This document shows, piece after piece, positions 16,257 to 25,001 of a DNA stretch of 64,000 nt. The notes beneath the pieces are model-generated. The model had not been told where the DNA came from. It searched no databases and was given only the letters and a program-made list of their open reading frames with translations. Each line of letters starts with the position of its first letter. Position 1 is the stretch's first letter. The translations under genes and the position numbers were made by a program. The DNA is from UBA11855 sp964591705 (GTDB lineage Archaea; Thermoproteota; Bathyarchaeia; Bathyarchaeales; Bathycorpusculaceae), in contig CAZQCX010000001.1 of assembly GCA_964591705.1 (NCBI GenBank), forward strand, positions 1 through 64,000, written 5' to 3'.

Positions 16257-18566
16257 ATGCCCAAAGCTTCAGAGAAATCTGTTCTGCTCTTCTTTGTTTT
16301 GGCTTTCTCATTTGCCTATCGTATTCTTCTGATGCACCAAACAACTTTTCCTCCCAGCGCTGACATTGGGCTGCACAACAGCATCATATATTCGATCATA
16401 TCCGATGGAAAAACAGACTTCTTCAGTAACCTCTACCAGATGGGTGGCGGTCTTTCCCTGACTTTCCCAGGATATCACATCTTTATTGCATTCATACTTT
16501 GTATGACAGGTTTACAGGATTTCTTAGCGCATTCCCTTGTGGTGTCTTCTTTCTCAACGATCACGGTTGCCTGTTCCTTTCTAATAACCAGCAAAGTGTG
16601 GGGTGCATCCACAGGATTAATCGTTGCCTTTCTTGTTGCTGTTTCAAGGTTTGACTTGGAAATGCTGTTATGGGGTGGTTTTCCCAATGTGGCAACGCTG
16701 ATGCTTGTGCCACTGACTTTCTATTTGTTTCTGTCAAATGAGCGGTTTGGAATTTTTCCTTTGCTTTTTTCGGCAACTTTTTTGTCGGCTTCCATATACT
16801 TGACTCACTCATTAAGCGCGGTGGTGTTTCTTGTAGTAACCTTCGCGACGTTGCTTCTTTCATTTGTGTTCTCTAGGCAGCTATGTATTTCAAAAAGGCG
16901 CGTAGGAACTTTGGCTCTTCCGTTACTATTTGGTGCATTTTTAGCTTCTCCCTTTCTTATCGATGCAGTTCCTGCCTATCTAGGCGCTAATCGGGGAACA
17001 ATCGTGGGTGAGGTCTCTGACATGCGCCAAGCGTTGCTCTCAACACGCGTCTTGCCACTAGAAATTGTGGTTCCTCTTTTTGTTTGTGTGATTTTCTTTT
17101 TCATTTTCTCTAGAGAATACAAAGGGAAATATCTTACGTTTCCTGCATTGTTCCTCGCATTATGGGTTCTCGTTCCGATGTTTTTCACACAAGGCTACAT
17201 AGTAGGTTTGTACACGGATTACAATCGTTTCTTGTACTACGTTCTTCTACCCATAATAATGCTCATAGGGATGGGCATCGATCATGGCGGTGGGTTCTTA
17301 GCTCGAATTGCAGGTATATGCGAGGCCATCAGGAATATATCTGTTGAGAAAGGCAAAAGTGTCAGCAGAGGCTGGCTCCGACTCCAGAGGCAACTGACGC
17401 CAAGAAACGTCTACGCAAGTTCCGTCGTCACGTTCTTGTTAGTCACTTTTCTCTTTGTCCCCGTTTTCATGACGCCATTTCAAGGCGTGATTGTGCAGAA
17501 CTTCTACCAAGTAATGACTGCTCCAACATTTGAAGCTATACAGTGGACTAAGGAAAACACTGATCGAGACTCTGTTTTTGTCTCAGATGCTCTCTATGGT
17601 TGGTGTCTCTCTGGTTTTGCACAGAGACCCACGTTGAGCGCGGTTGACCCGCAATATCTGACCCTCGTCAGAGAGGTCGAGCCAGCAAAGGCTGCTAAGC
17701 TTCTCTTAGATACTGATTTTATGATCGATAATGGTTTGATTCAGATCAGAGAAGACGGGGGCTACCTTGGAAGGCACAATCCGATGTTCTTAGCCAAGCT
17801 TAACTGGAGCTACTTCCCGTATCCTTTTTTCAACTTTAACAACGAGGATACCATAGTTAAACTGGCTAAAGGTGACAAACCCCGACTCTTTTCCCTGTCG
17901 CAACTGCCGGTGCAAAAAATGAACGTTGAGAGCACCAAGGGAATGGCTTCGATAAGGATCAACAGAGGGAATGACCTGTTCAACTATACCCAAATCCTCA
18001 CAGTCTATAAAAATGTTCGATTTGTTAATATGACAATAACCTTGCGGACAACAGCTCCAGATGTATCCCTCAATTGGATTCAATTCAACCTTGATACGAA
18101 GGGCGAAATCATAAGAAAAGACCGCACAGTCGGGTTTTTTGACGAAGGCGCGAAAGTGCTCGGTCAGTTGATTTTCTCTGAGAATCAGCCTGATAGAACA
18201 GGACAAGAGTTGGTCTATACCCTTATTGGAGGCCAAGAAGTGAAAATTGAACTTTGGGCAAGTGCTTTTTCGGTTTCGGATAGTCAGAGAATCTATGAAA
18301 ATCCCAATACAAAAGCGGTCTTCCTTGACGAAGTGATGTATGGCAACTTGGCTACCTACGCAGATCCTATCAAACATGTTCCTCCCAGCGTTGACCTGTC
18401 TGTCAATGTCTTTGACTATCACAAAATGGTGCAAGAATGGGGAGTTTCATATGTTGCATGCCGCGATTTCCAAGTGTTACCAAAATTCTGTGGAGACCCT
18501 CTCTTCAGTTTGGTGTTTATTAATGATGAAGTAGCAATTTTTAAAGTTAGGAGAAGTCTGACATAA
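16257..18566 (+). CDS. GT-C-like polytopic membrane protein, first of tandem pair
   Basis: This protein has roughly ten to twelve N-terminal transmembrane segments (about residues 8-400) followed by a soluble domain of about 330 residues outside the membrane. The arrangement resembles GT-C glycosyltransferases such as oligosaccharyl- and mannosyltransferases. An acidic first loop (SADIGLHN) after the first segment fits the GT-C metal/donor site. The frame opens with GTG at 16236, but the ATG at 16257 follows a perfect AGGAGGT at 7 bases and is the better start. It may use a lipid-linked sugar to modify surface proteins (inference). The second copy follows 26 bases later. Confidence 0.65.
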   Translation: MPKASEKSVLLFFVLAFSFAYRILLMHQTTFPPSADIGLHNSIIYSIISDGKTDFFSNLYQMGGGLSLTFPGYHIFIAFILCMTGLQDFLAHSLVVSSFSTITVACSFLITSKVWGASTGLIVAFLVAVSRFDLEMLLWGGFPNVATLMLVPLTFYLFLSNERFGIFPLLFSATFLSASIYLTHSLSAVVFLVVTFATLLLSFVFSRQLCISKRRVGTLALPLLFGAFLASPFLIDAVPAYLGANRGTIVGEVSDMRQALLSTRVLPLEIVVPLFVCVIFFFIFSREYKGKYLTFPALFLALWVLVPMFFTQGYIVGLYTDYNRFLYYVLLPIIMLIGMGIDHGGGFLARIAGICEAIRNISVEKGKSVSRGWLRLQRQLTPRNVYASSVVTFLLVTFLFVPVFMTPFQGVIVQNFYQVMTAPTFEAIQWTKENTDRDSVFVSDALYGWCLSGFAQRPTLSAVDPQYLTLVREVEPAKAAKLLLDTDFMIDNGLIQIREDGGYLGRHNPMFLAKLNWSYFPYPFFNFNNEDTIVKLAKGDKPRLFSLSQLPVQKMNVESTKGMASIRINRGNDLFNYTQILTVYKNVRFVNMTITLRTTAPDVSLNWIQFNLDTKGEIIRKDRTVGFFDEGAKVLGQLIFSENQPDRTGQELVYTLIGGQEVKIELWASAFSVSDSQRIYENPNTKAVFLDEVMYGNLATYADPIKHVPPSVDLSVNVFDYHKMVQEWGVSYVACRDFQVLPKFCGDPLFSLVFINDEVAIFKVRRSLT

Positions 18567-18592
18567 GGGGGAGAAGCGCAATATATTCACAG

Positions 18593-20908
18593 GTGATTCC
18601 TGGGCGTTTTAAAATCCTCGAGTTCTTTTTTCTATCCGTGTTCTCAGCTGTTGTCCTCTGTGTGTTTTATTCGATTATTTCGATGAATGGGTTGGTTTTG
18701 GGAAATGATCCAGCGGTACATCTGGAGAAAGCTCAGATATTCCTGCAGACAGGCAAGATTTCACTGAGCAACTTGGGTTGGACTCCACCGTTATACTCGA
18801 TCATGCTTGCTGTATTCTTTGCCTTCACTGGCGCTACCACTCTCGAACAGTTAATCCTAGTCGTGAAGGTGGTGGCTGTGTTGATTGACTGGTTACTATT
18901 CTTTTCAGTTTACCTGCTAGGCTCCAAGTTTATGGGGAGACGCGTGGGAGCAACCGCCGCAGTTCTCCTGCTGATGTCTTTTCCAATGTTCGAGCTTAAC
19001 CAATGGGGTGGTTACACCACCGTTTTGGCCATAGCGTTTATGCTTCTAGTTTTTGTTTACATGACCTTGGCAGCAAGAAATTATGGGTATCTCATAGTTG
19101 CTTTTGTTGCAGCCTTTGCTCTGGTTTTAGCCCATCAACTTGCCACATTCCTTGCAGTTTTCATAATCTCACCTGCTCTGATCTTTATGCTAATAAAATC
19201 GAAAGGTGCCCACCTCAAAGCCGTGATCGCATTGGCTTTAGGAGGGGGTATTGCTTTCTTCCTATATTATTTTCAAGCGATGATTGGATACCTTGACTTA
19301 GTCATCGAGTACGTTTTCTTTGCCATTAAGGAGTATGCTTACCAGATTCCAGCAACAAGTTTCACCGCTTTCATGATCAATTTTGGCTTCATATTCTTCT
19401 TGGCACTGTGCGGAATCATAACTGCGTATTACTACCTGCTGAAATCGCAAAAGAACCCTGTCGCCTACGTCATACTAATGCTGAGTTTCTTTGTTCCTTT
19501 ATTCTTCGCCAAGTCCTACCTTTTCGGTTTGTACTTGCCTTTTCATTGGTTTGTTTACTATCTGACACCGCCAATAACAATTCTTGCGGCGTGCACGTCT
19601 ATTTTCGCATTCGACAGAATACGACTATTCTATCTCGGAAGAAAAACAAAAAGAAAGAGAATCTGGGTCAAAGCCATTACTCTGTCTCTCATCCTGTTGG
19701 CTGCGTCAATGACTTTGTTCCGTTTTGGGACCGTCTATGGGAAAATCATGGAGGCCGGCGTATACTACTCTACCTCCGATCCTAAGGCGCTGGAGGCTGG
19801 ATTGTGGTTGAGGAATAATTATCCCGAAAATGTTACTGTGGTCGTGACTGAGGTGCCGGGATTCTGGTTCAGGCTTTTCTCAGGAAAAACAGTGATTGCG
19901 GCTACCAATCCCATTGTACATCGAAATGAAATTTCTGCGTCCGTTCTAGACCTTTCATACGAAATAGAGAAATCGTTCAAAGTTGAAAAACCATTGACTC
20001 TGCTTAGGGCGTATGAAGCGAAGGGTGCCACTTCTCACGAGAGCTTTGTTTCCCTTAACCGCGTCTGGTATCTTGTGGCGAAATCGGCAGGCGACGGTGA
20101 CTTCGTGTATTATCGCGACAATGGAGTTGAAAAAAAATCCGTTCTGTCAAGTTTCAACCGGCAAATTCTTTTCTATGCTGGAAATTCTTCTTCTAAGCGA
20201 TTGTTGATTTCCTATGTCAACGCTGATTTTGCGATTAGCCAGACAATTACTGCCAATGATGCCTCTTATGCAACCGAAGTTGCTTGGATGTTGTCCCCTT
20301 TGAGAAAGGAAATCAGCAACATTTCTCTCTATCTAACAATACAATTTGACCTTCGATTCCATTTCGATGAAGCCTATGTTCCAGGGGTATTGAACTGGGA
20401 GAATCCGTGGAGCCGCCCATCGGATTCTGAAGGAAACGATTGGGCAGTAACTGATTTCACAAGCTTTAGCCTTGCAGACAGAAATCTTGGTTTCTATGAC
20501 CGAGTCAATGACGTAGTCTTTGCTTTAAGATTCGAAGTACTGCCTGAGTGGGGTAACGTTGGCGCTTTGGCCAGCAAGCAAATAAACGCCATTCGACTGC
20601 ATAAAGACTTTGATTTAGGCGTCAACCAGCATGGTTCGTTTGCTTATCAGTTTCTGGCTTTTTCAAAATGCAGCTACCCCGAAATGCCTGCCCGACCAAT
20701 TGATGTCAAGAGTCTTTTCGATTTGAAACCAACCCAACCGTTTGTTTTGACAAGCCGCGACTACAGGCAATACATAGAAAGAGAAAACATCGGTTTTATC
20801 GTGTACGATAGAAATCAGCTAGATACAAAAATCATTCGCTGCAGGCTTCTAGACCTCGTCTACTCTAACGATAGGTATGTAATTTTCAGAGTTAAGAACA
20901 CCGCTTAG
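18593..20908 (+). CDS. GT-C-like polytopic membrane protein, second of tandem pair
   Basis: This 771-residue protein has the same architecture as the upstream gene: a membrane domain (about residues 8-400) and a C-terminal extracellular domain. The first loop contains GNDPAVHLEKAQ, an acidic-His motif at the place of the GT-C catalytic loop. The membrane part also has WGGYTTVLAIAFM, matching WGGFPNVATLM in the first copy, so the two are paralogues. It starts with GTG at 18593; AAGGGGGAGAAG lies upstream at somewhat long spacing. A hairpin and T-run directly at the stop codon end the operon. Confidence 0.62.
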   Translation: MIPGRFKILEFFFLSVFSAVVLCVFYSIISMNGLVLGNDPAVHLEKAQIFLQTGKISLSNLGWTPPLYSIMLAVFFAFTGATTLEQLILVVKVVAVLIDWLLFFSVYLLGSKFMGRRVGATAAVLLLMSFPMFELNQWGGYTTVLAIAFMLLVFVYMTLAARNYGYLIVAFVAAFALVLAHQLATFLAVFIISPALIFMLIKSKGAHLKAVIALALGGGIAFFLYYFQAMIGYLDLVIEYVFFAIKEYAYQIPATSFTAFMINFGFIFFLALCGIITAYYYLLKSQKNPVAYVILMLSFFVPLFFAKSYLFGLYLPFHWFVYYLTPPITILAACTSIFAFDRIRLFYLGRKTKRKRIWVKAITLSLILLAASMTLFRFGTVYGKIMEAGVYYSTSDPKALEAGLWLRNNYPENVTVVVTEVPGFWFRLFSGKTVIAATNPIVHRNEISASVLDLSYEIEKSFKVEKPLTLLRAYEAKGATSHESFVSLNRVWYLVAKSAGDGDFVYYRDNGVEKKSVLSSFNRQILFYAGNSSSKRLLISYVNADFAISQTITANDASYATEVAWMLSPLRKEISNISLYLTIQFDLRFHFDEAYVPGVLNWENPWSRPSDSEGNDWAVTDFTSFSLADRNLGFYDRVNDVVFALRFEVLPEWGNVGALASKQINAIRLHKDFDLGVNQHGSFAYQFLAFSKCSYPEMPARPIDVKSLFDLKPTQPFVLTSRDYRQYIERENIGFIVYDRNQLDTKIIRCRLLDLVYSNDRYVIFRVKNTA

Positions 20909-20947
20909 ACATTCGTCATCGACAGTCACGGAAGGCGGTGTTTTTTT
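20897..20947 (+). terminator. Hairpin-T-run terminator of the GT-C operon
   Basis: AACACCGC (20897-20904) pairs with GCGGTGTT (20935-20942), followed by a T-run to 20947. The left arm overlaps the last codons of the gene. It sits between two convergent genes, a fitting place for a terminator; archaeal termination relies mainly on the T-run. Confidence 0.55.
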
Positions 20948-21015
20948 GACAGGGCAACAAAACAGAGAAGCACCCCTATCTTTCCAGCGGCAGGAGCCCC
21001 GATTGAAATCTGTGG

Positions 21016-22074
21016 CTATTGTTCACGAAGCACCTTAGGGATGTAGGCACATGCCGGATCGGTCTCGAATAGGTCGCCAGTGTAGTACTCAGCGCGCGTT
21101 CTGCAACCTCCGCAGATCTCACGGTATTCACAGATCCCGCATTTACCTTTGAGGTTACCCTTGTCCCTTAGTCTGAGGTGTAAGTCAGAGTGCTGGAGTT
21201 CATCCCAGACGTCTGTCAGCTTCTTGTCTTCAATGTTGCCGAGCCTGTAGCCCTCGTGGAAACCACAGGACCTATAGTCACCATTCTCAGTTACGCTGAC
21301 ATAGTTGCCTCCAATCGTACACCTGCCTAGGAAGCCATTCTGGAACCAATCCCAGAAATCGGTTGGTTTTCTCTGGCGCACGATTCTGGCATAGAACGGT
21401 GCGTAGACGTTGACCTTGACTTTGCCTTTGTAGGCAACTTGAAGATCGTAGATTTGGTTGAAAGCTGCCTCGTATTCTTCTGGAGTAGGAGCAAGGTCTT
21501 CCATATTGGGACACGCTCTTCCTACCGGTACGAGATTGTGGTAAACCACCATTCTTGCACCATACTCAGCTGACAAGACTGTCGGGTGTTCCATCTCTTT
21601 GATGTTGTATTTCGTCATAGTTGTGACCACGCAGTCAAGAATTCCATTCTCCGAAAGCTTCCTCATGGCATACAGAGCTTTGTCATAGCTGCCTTTGCCT
21701 CGGATTATGTCATTTGACTCTCTGTTTCCGTCAATGCTCACAGCGGTGTGGACCTCATTTCGGACAAGTTCATCTAAGCGTTTCTGATCGAAAGCGAATC
21801 CTGAGGTGATGAGGCTCACTTCCATTCCGTAAGTCTTCTTTGCATATTCAATAACATCAAAAATGTCCTTTCGAACAAGTGGTTCTCCCCCGCTGATCCC
21901 GAACCAGGGTGAACCAAATTCGTGGATTTCGTCAACCATCTTGTACGCCGTTTTCGTGTCTATCTCGGTATCTTTGGCGTATTCAGGAGTGTAACTGCAG
22001 TACATGCAACTACCGACGCACCTACGAGTGCATCGCCAAGTCACCATGTACAATGGTGCTTTTTTAGCCTCCAT
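21016..22074 (-). CDS. SPASM-domain radical SAM protein, paralogue 1 (AhbC/AhbD/NirJ-like)
   Basis: This 352-residue protein has a radical SAM domain with Cys19-x3-Cys23-x2-Cys26 and an extra Cys15 just before it (WRCTRRCVGSC). GISGGEPL follows, and a C-terminal SPASM/twitch domain holds auxiliary 4Fe-4S clusters (KCGICEYREICGGCR, DPACAYIP). The C-terminal motif is typical of the AhbC/AhbD/NirJ group of heme-maturation enzymes, but that group also includes peptide-modifying enzymes, so the substrate is open. No other alternative-heme genes are in view. A paralogue lies at 31496-32569 next to the propeller proteins. It is convergent with the GT-C operon. Confidence 0.85.
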   Translation of the reverse strand: MEAKKAPLYMVTWRCTRRCVGSCMYCSYTPEYAKDTEIDTKTAYKMVDEIHEFGSPWFGISGGEPLVRKDIFDVIEYAKKTYGMEVSLITSGFAFDQKRLDELVRNEVHTAVSIDGNRESNDIIRGKGSYDKALYAMRKLSENGILDCVVTTMTKYNIKEMEHPTVLSAEYGARMVVYHNLVPVGRACPNMEDLAPTPEEYEAAFNQIYDLQVAYKGKVKVNVYAPFYARIVRQRKPTDFWDWFQNGFLGRCTIGGNYVSVTENGDYRSCGFHEGYRLGNIEDKKLTDVWDELQHSDLHLRLRDKGNLKGKCGICEYREICGGCRTRAEYYTGDLFETDPACAYIPKVLREQ

Positions 22075-22494
22075 TCATTACCACAAACTCCAAAATAGCT
22101 GACCTACTCGATATAAAAGTTGCTCTTGGAAGCCTCATTTTACTGCTTAGCGTAGTTGAGCATGAGGTGTTTGAACAAGGCGTAGTTTCTCTCAAATAAT
22201 CCACAACAATTAGTAGGAGTTGTTGGTTTATTACTCTCTCCGAAGAACAGCTTGTTCTCGCGGGGGAACGACGAATTTGAAGCCAAGCTACTCTCATTCC
22301 AGCCGTGTTGTCACTGGCCTTATCGTTGGAAAAATGCTGAATGTCATCTCAGAAGGGCCCCATCATACTGTTTCAATGTTGTCATAGCTCTCCGCAGATG
22401 AGTGAGTAGCCGATATTTCTGGGTCAGACGATTTGGGAAAGTCTTATTAATCTACCTGCCGAAACAATGAACAGAATTATGAGAAGAGGAGAAA
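22075..22494. other. Intergenic region between the SPASM gene and the RnfD fusion
   Basis: About 420 bases hold the divergent promoters. A TATA-like CTTATTAAT at about 22443-22451 lies 45 bases before the RnfD-fusion start. A minus-strand open frame (22064-22297) overlaps the start of the SPASM gene and is not protein-like. I see no RNA gene. Confidence 0.4.
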
Positions 22495-23892
22495 GTGAGA
22501 CAGGTGAGCAAACCAAAAGAATACTCTTGGATGACTAAAGACAAACTAATGTTCTACACTTTTGTCGCACTCGCAATAATAGCAGCCACAACAATAGCCT
22601 TGTGGTGGAATGTAACCACTGTGAGCTATGCAGCTGACTGGACTATGGTGCCTACTGGAATGGCCTACGGATTAACTCTCCTGATCAGTTGCCTCATAGC
22701 TGTAGGTGTCGCAGTCGGGATTGACGTTTTGCTGAACAAATTAGCTTCTGACAGTTCACTTAACTTGATGTCCGCAGCAGTCTTCGGCTTGGTCGTCGCA
22801 CTATCATACAGCTACGGTGAACCAGTCATGCGCGCAAGCGAAATTCTCCCCTTGTTAGGACCAAACTCATTCGCCTATGTGGCACTAATAACCGCAGTCG
22901 GTATGGTGCTGTTCAAGAAAATCCAAGGACTCAAAGGACGCAAATTTGTTAACCCTGCAGCAGCTGCAAAACTTCTGATATTCGTATTCTTCGGGCTCGC
23001 AGTTCTTATGCCTGGTGATCACTTAAGCACAGGTATGTTAGGCGTTCCAAGCTTAGCTGGACCAATTGGCTACGCGCCAATAGCTGAGAATGGCATGGCT
23101 GGCTTTGGCTTCTACGTTGCAGGATGCTACTGGAACCCCGGTGTAGCTATGCCTGAGGTAGTCACTCAAAGCGACGTGCTCAACATATTGGTATTTCAGA
23201 AGTATCATGGTTGGGCAGGTGGTGCCTCAAGCCTTGCAGTGATAATCGTCGGTCTAGCCCTGTTCATAATAGCCCGTAGATACATAAAATGGAGAATTAC
23301 CGCAGCATACTTTGTCGCCGTTGCGCTGTCAGCCGTGGTCTTGAACTTCATGTTCCCCGGTGGAGACTTACTGTTACGACTCGCCTTCAGCATCTTCATT
23401 GGCAGTTCAATATTTCTAGCGTTCTTTATGGCAACGGACCCAGCGACAACACCGCTGACGTATCTTGGTCAGATAATCTTTGGCCTAGGCTTAGGAGTGC
23501 TAACAGTAGCTTTCCAAACCATGGGGTTCTTCGGTGGATCAATACTAGCATTGGTCATAATGAATGTCATATCGCCATTCCTAGACCGCGCTGGCAGACA
23601 GAAACCATCAACTGAAACCAGAGAACCAAAGCTGCCAAAAGCTGAAGCATTCGCCCCTGAGAAAGTGAAAGCCTATGAATGCATGCGATGCGGTGCATGC
23701 ATGAGAGTTTGCTGCCATAAACTCAGCCCGATACTGATCAAGGAAGCTTTCGACAAGATGAACGTGGAACGAATGGGTAAGCTCAATGCCGACTATTGCA
23801 CAGGATGCGGTCATTGCAGTTACGTTTGTCCATCACGGGTAGATCTTAAGGGTGCCGTACTCAGGTCTAAAGCAATGCTTCGGAACCAATAG
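22495..23892 (+). CDS. RnfD/NqrB-like membrane protein fused to a 2[4Fe-4S] ferredoxin domain
   Basis: The first 370 residues form an RnfD/NqrB-family membrane domain of about nine to ten segments. Family landmarks are GRKFVNPAAAAKLLIF and FMATDPATTPLTYLGQ. The last 75 residues are a ferredoxin domain like the C-terminus of RnfC, with ECMRCGACMRVC (from about residue 394) and YCTGCGHCSYVCP (from about 434). The usual covalent-flavin motif SGAT of RnfD is not seen. The fusion suggests that electrons pass from cytoplasmic iron-sulfur clusters into a membrane flavin/ion-translocating subunit, but the other Rnf subunits (A, C, E, G) are absent. GTG start with GAGGAG six bases upstream. A membrane-protein gene follows 236 bases later. 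Confidence 0.8.
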   Translation: MRQVSKPKEYSWMTKDKLMFYTFVALAIIAATTIALWWNVTTVSYAADWTMVPTGMAYGLTLLISCLIAVGVAVGIDVLLNKLASDSSLNLMSAAVFGLVVALSYSYGEPVMRASEILPLLGPNSFAYVALITAVGMVLFKKIQGLKGRKFVNPAAAAKLLIFVFFGLAVLMPGDHLSTGMLGVPSLAGPIGYAPIAENGMAGFGFYVAGCYWNPGVAMPEVVTQSDVLNILVFQKYHGWAGGASSLAVIIVGLALFIIARRYIKWRITAAYFVAVALSAVVLNFMFPGGDLLLRLAFSIFIGSSIFLAFFMATDPATTPLTYLGQIIFGLGLGVLTVAFQTMGFFGGSILALVIMNVISPFLDRAGRQKPSTETREPKLPKAEAFAPEKVKAYECMRCGACMRVCCHKLSPILIKEAFDKMNVERMGKLNADYCTGCGHCSYVCPSRVDLKGAVLRSKAMLRNQ

Positions 23893-24128
23893 CAGTCTTG
23901 TAATCTCCCTTTATCTTTTCTTTCGTTTCTCATTTGGGAATCAGTTGAATTTAAAATGCTCATTTGTATGTCTTGGGAGATGGCGAATAGCGCAATTCTA
24001 TTTCAAAGCGCTCTCGTGACCAAGTCACAGGTAGCTAAAGTATTCTCCATTCGGTGTGCGCATTTCTTTAGGCGCAAGAAGAATGGCTGAAAAGGTTACC
24101 TGGCAATATTCTTTCTGATACTGCAGCC

Positions 24129-24911
24129 ATGCTTTTGGGCGTTCTAGGATTAGATTTATTAGGATATCCCAACGTAATAATCGAAAAGGGATTAGGATTG
24201 GCAGAACCAGAGAAATTCAAATTAGCTGACCTCCTTTATGGCTTGGTTGTACCATTAGTCGTTGGCATCGTAATCGTGCTTTTCCCTGCGGTACTTCGAC
24301 CTGCGTTGGATGCTTGGTTCCCGCCTGCAACAATGATGAATCCAGACGGATCACCCTATGCTTTCCTTACAGTCATATTCACACATGGCTTTGCTAGTAT
24401 GGTTGTGCTTGCGGTTCCTATGATTTTGGGCTTGACTTGGAACAAGTGGGCTGGCGGTGCGGCAGGTTTCATCACAGGCGGATTGTACTACGTAGCTTTC
24501 GCAGGTTATAACACACATTACTCAATTATGATGGCAGCTGATATGTACAGAATGGGCGGAAACAACATTGATTACTTCATACAATCTTTGCCACCGAATT
24601 TGTGGGCTGATCCAAGTTTCATTGGAAACTGGATTGTCGGCTCTATCCTAATAGGATACATCGCGGGTGCTTTGAATAACAAGTCAACTAGTTTCAAGAG
24701 GATGCTAGGAGCAGGTCTAACAGCTTCACTGGCAGTAGCAGTGCTGCAGTTCGTACTAAACATCACCGTTGCGTCGGGAGCTTGGATGGCGCTGGGTAAC
24801 ATAGGATTCGCTGCTTTCACAGTTGTATTACCTGGCATAATACTCGGCATCGTGATACCAATAATAGCTAAGGTAATGACTTGGTACGGAATCATGCCTC
24901 GGGGACAATAG
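24129..24911 (+). CDS. Polytopic membrane protein downstream of the RnfD fusion
   Basis: This 260-residue protein has about six transmembrane segments with Gly/Ala-rich helices (NKWAGGAAGFITGG, NWIVGSILIGYIAGAL). I do not recognise a family. Its place after the RnfD-ferredoxin gene suggests a partner subunit, but the 236-base gap weakens this. The frame is open upstream to a stop at 24069-24071 without a canonical start. A separate short frame beginning ATG at 24083 (MAEKVTWQYSF) ends at TGA just before, so either the ATG at 24129 is the start or a frameshift has split the N-terminus. Confidence 0.55.
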   Translation: MLLGVLGLDLLGYPNVIIEKGLGLAEPEKFKLADLLYGLVVPLVVGIVIVLFPAVLRPALDAWFPPATMMNPDGSPYAFLTVIFTHGFASMVVLAVPMILGLTWNKWAGGAAGFITGGLYYVAFAGYNTHYSIMMAADMYRMGGNNIDYFIQSLPPNLWADPSFIGNWIVGSILIGYIAGALNNKSTSFKRMLGAGLTASLAVAVLQFVLNITVASGAWMALGNIGFAAFTVVLPGIILGIVIPIIAKVMTWYGIMPRGQ

Positions 24912-25001
24912 TAACAGCTTCCCCTCTTTTCTTTTGAAACCCCTGTTCGGCAATCTGCCTTCGCGAATCGATCTGCTTTTATGGCATATTACAACGGAGA
25001 A

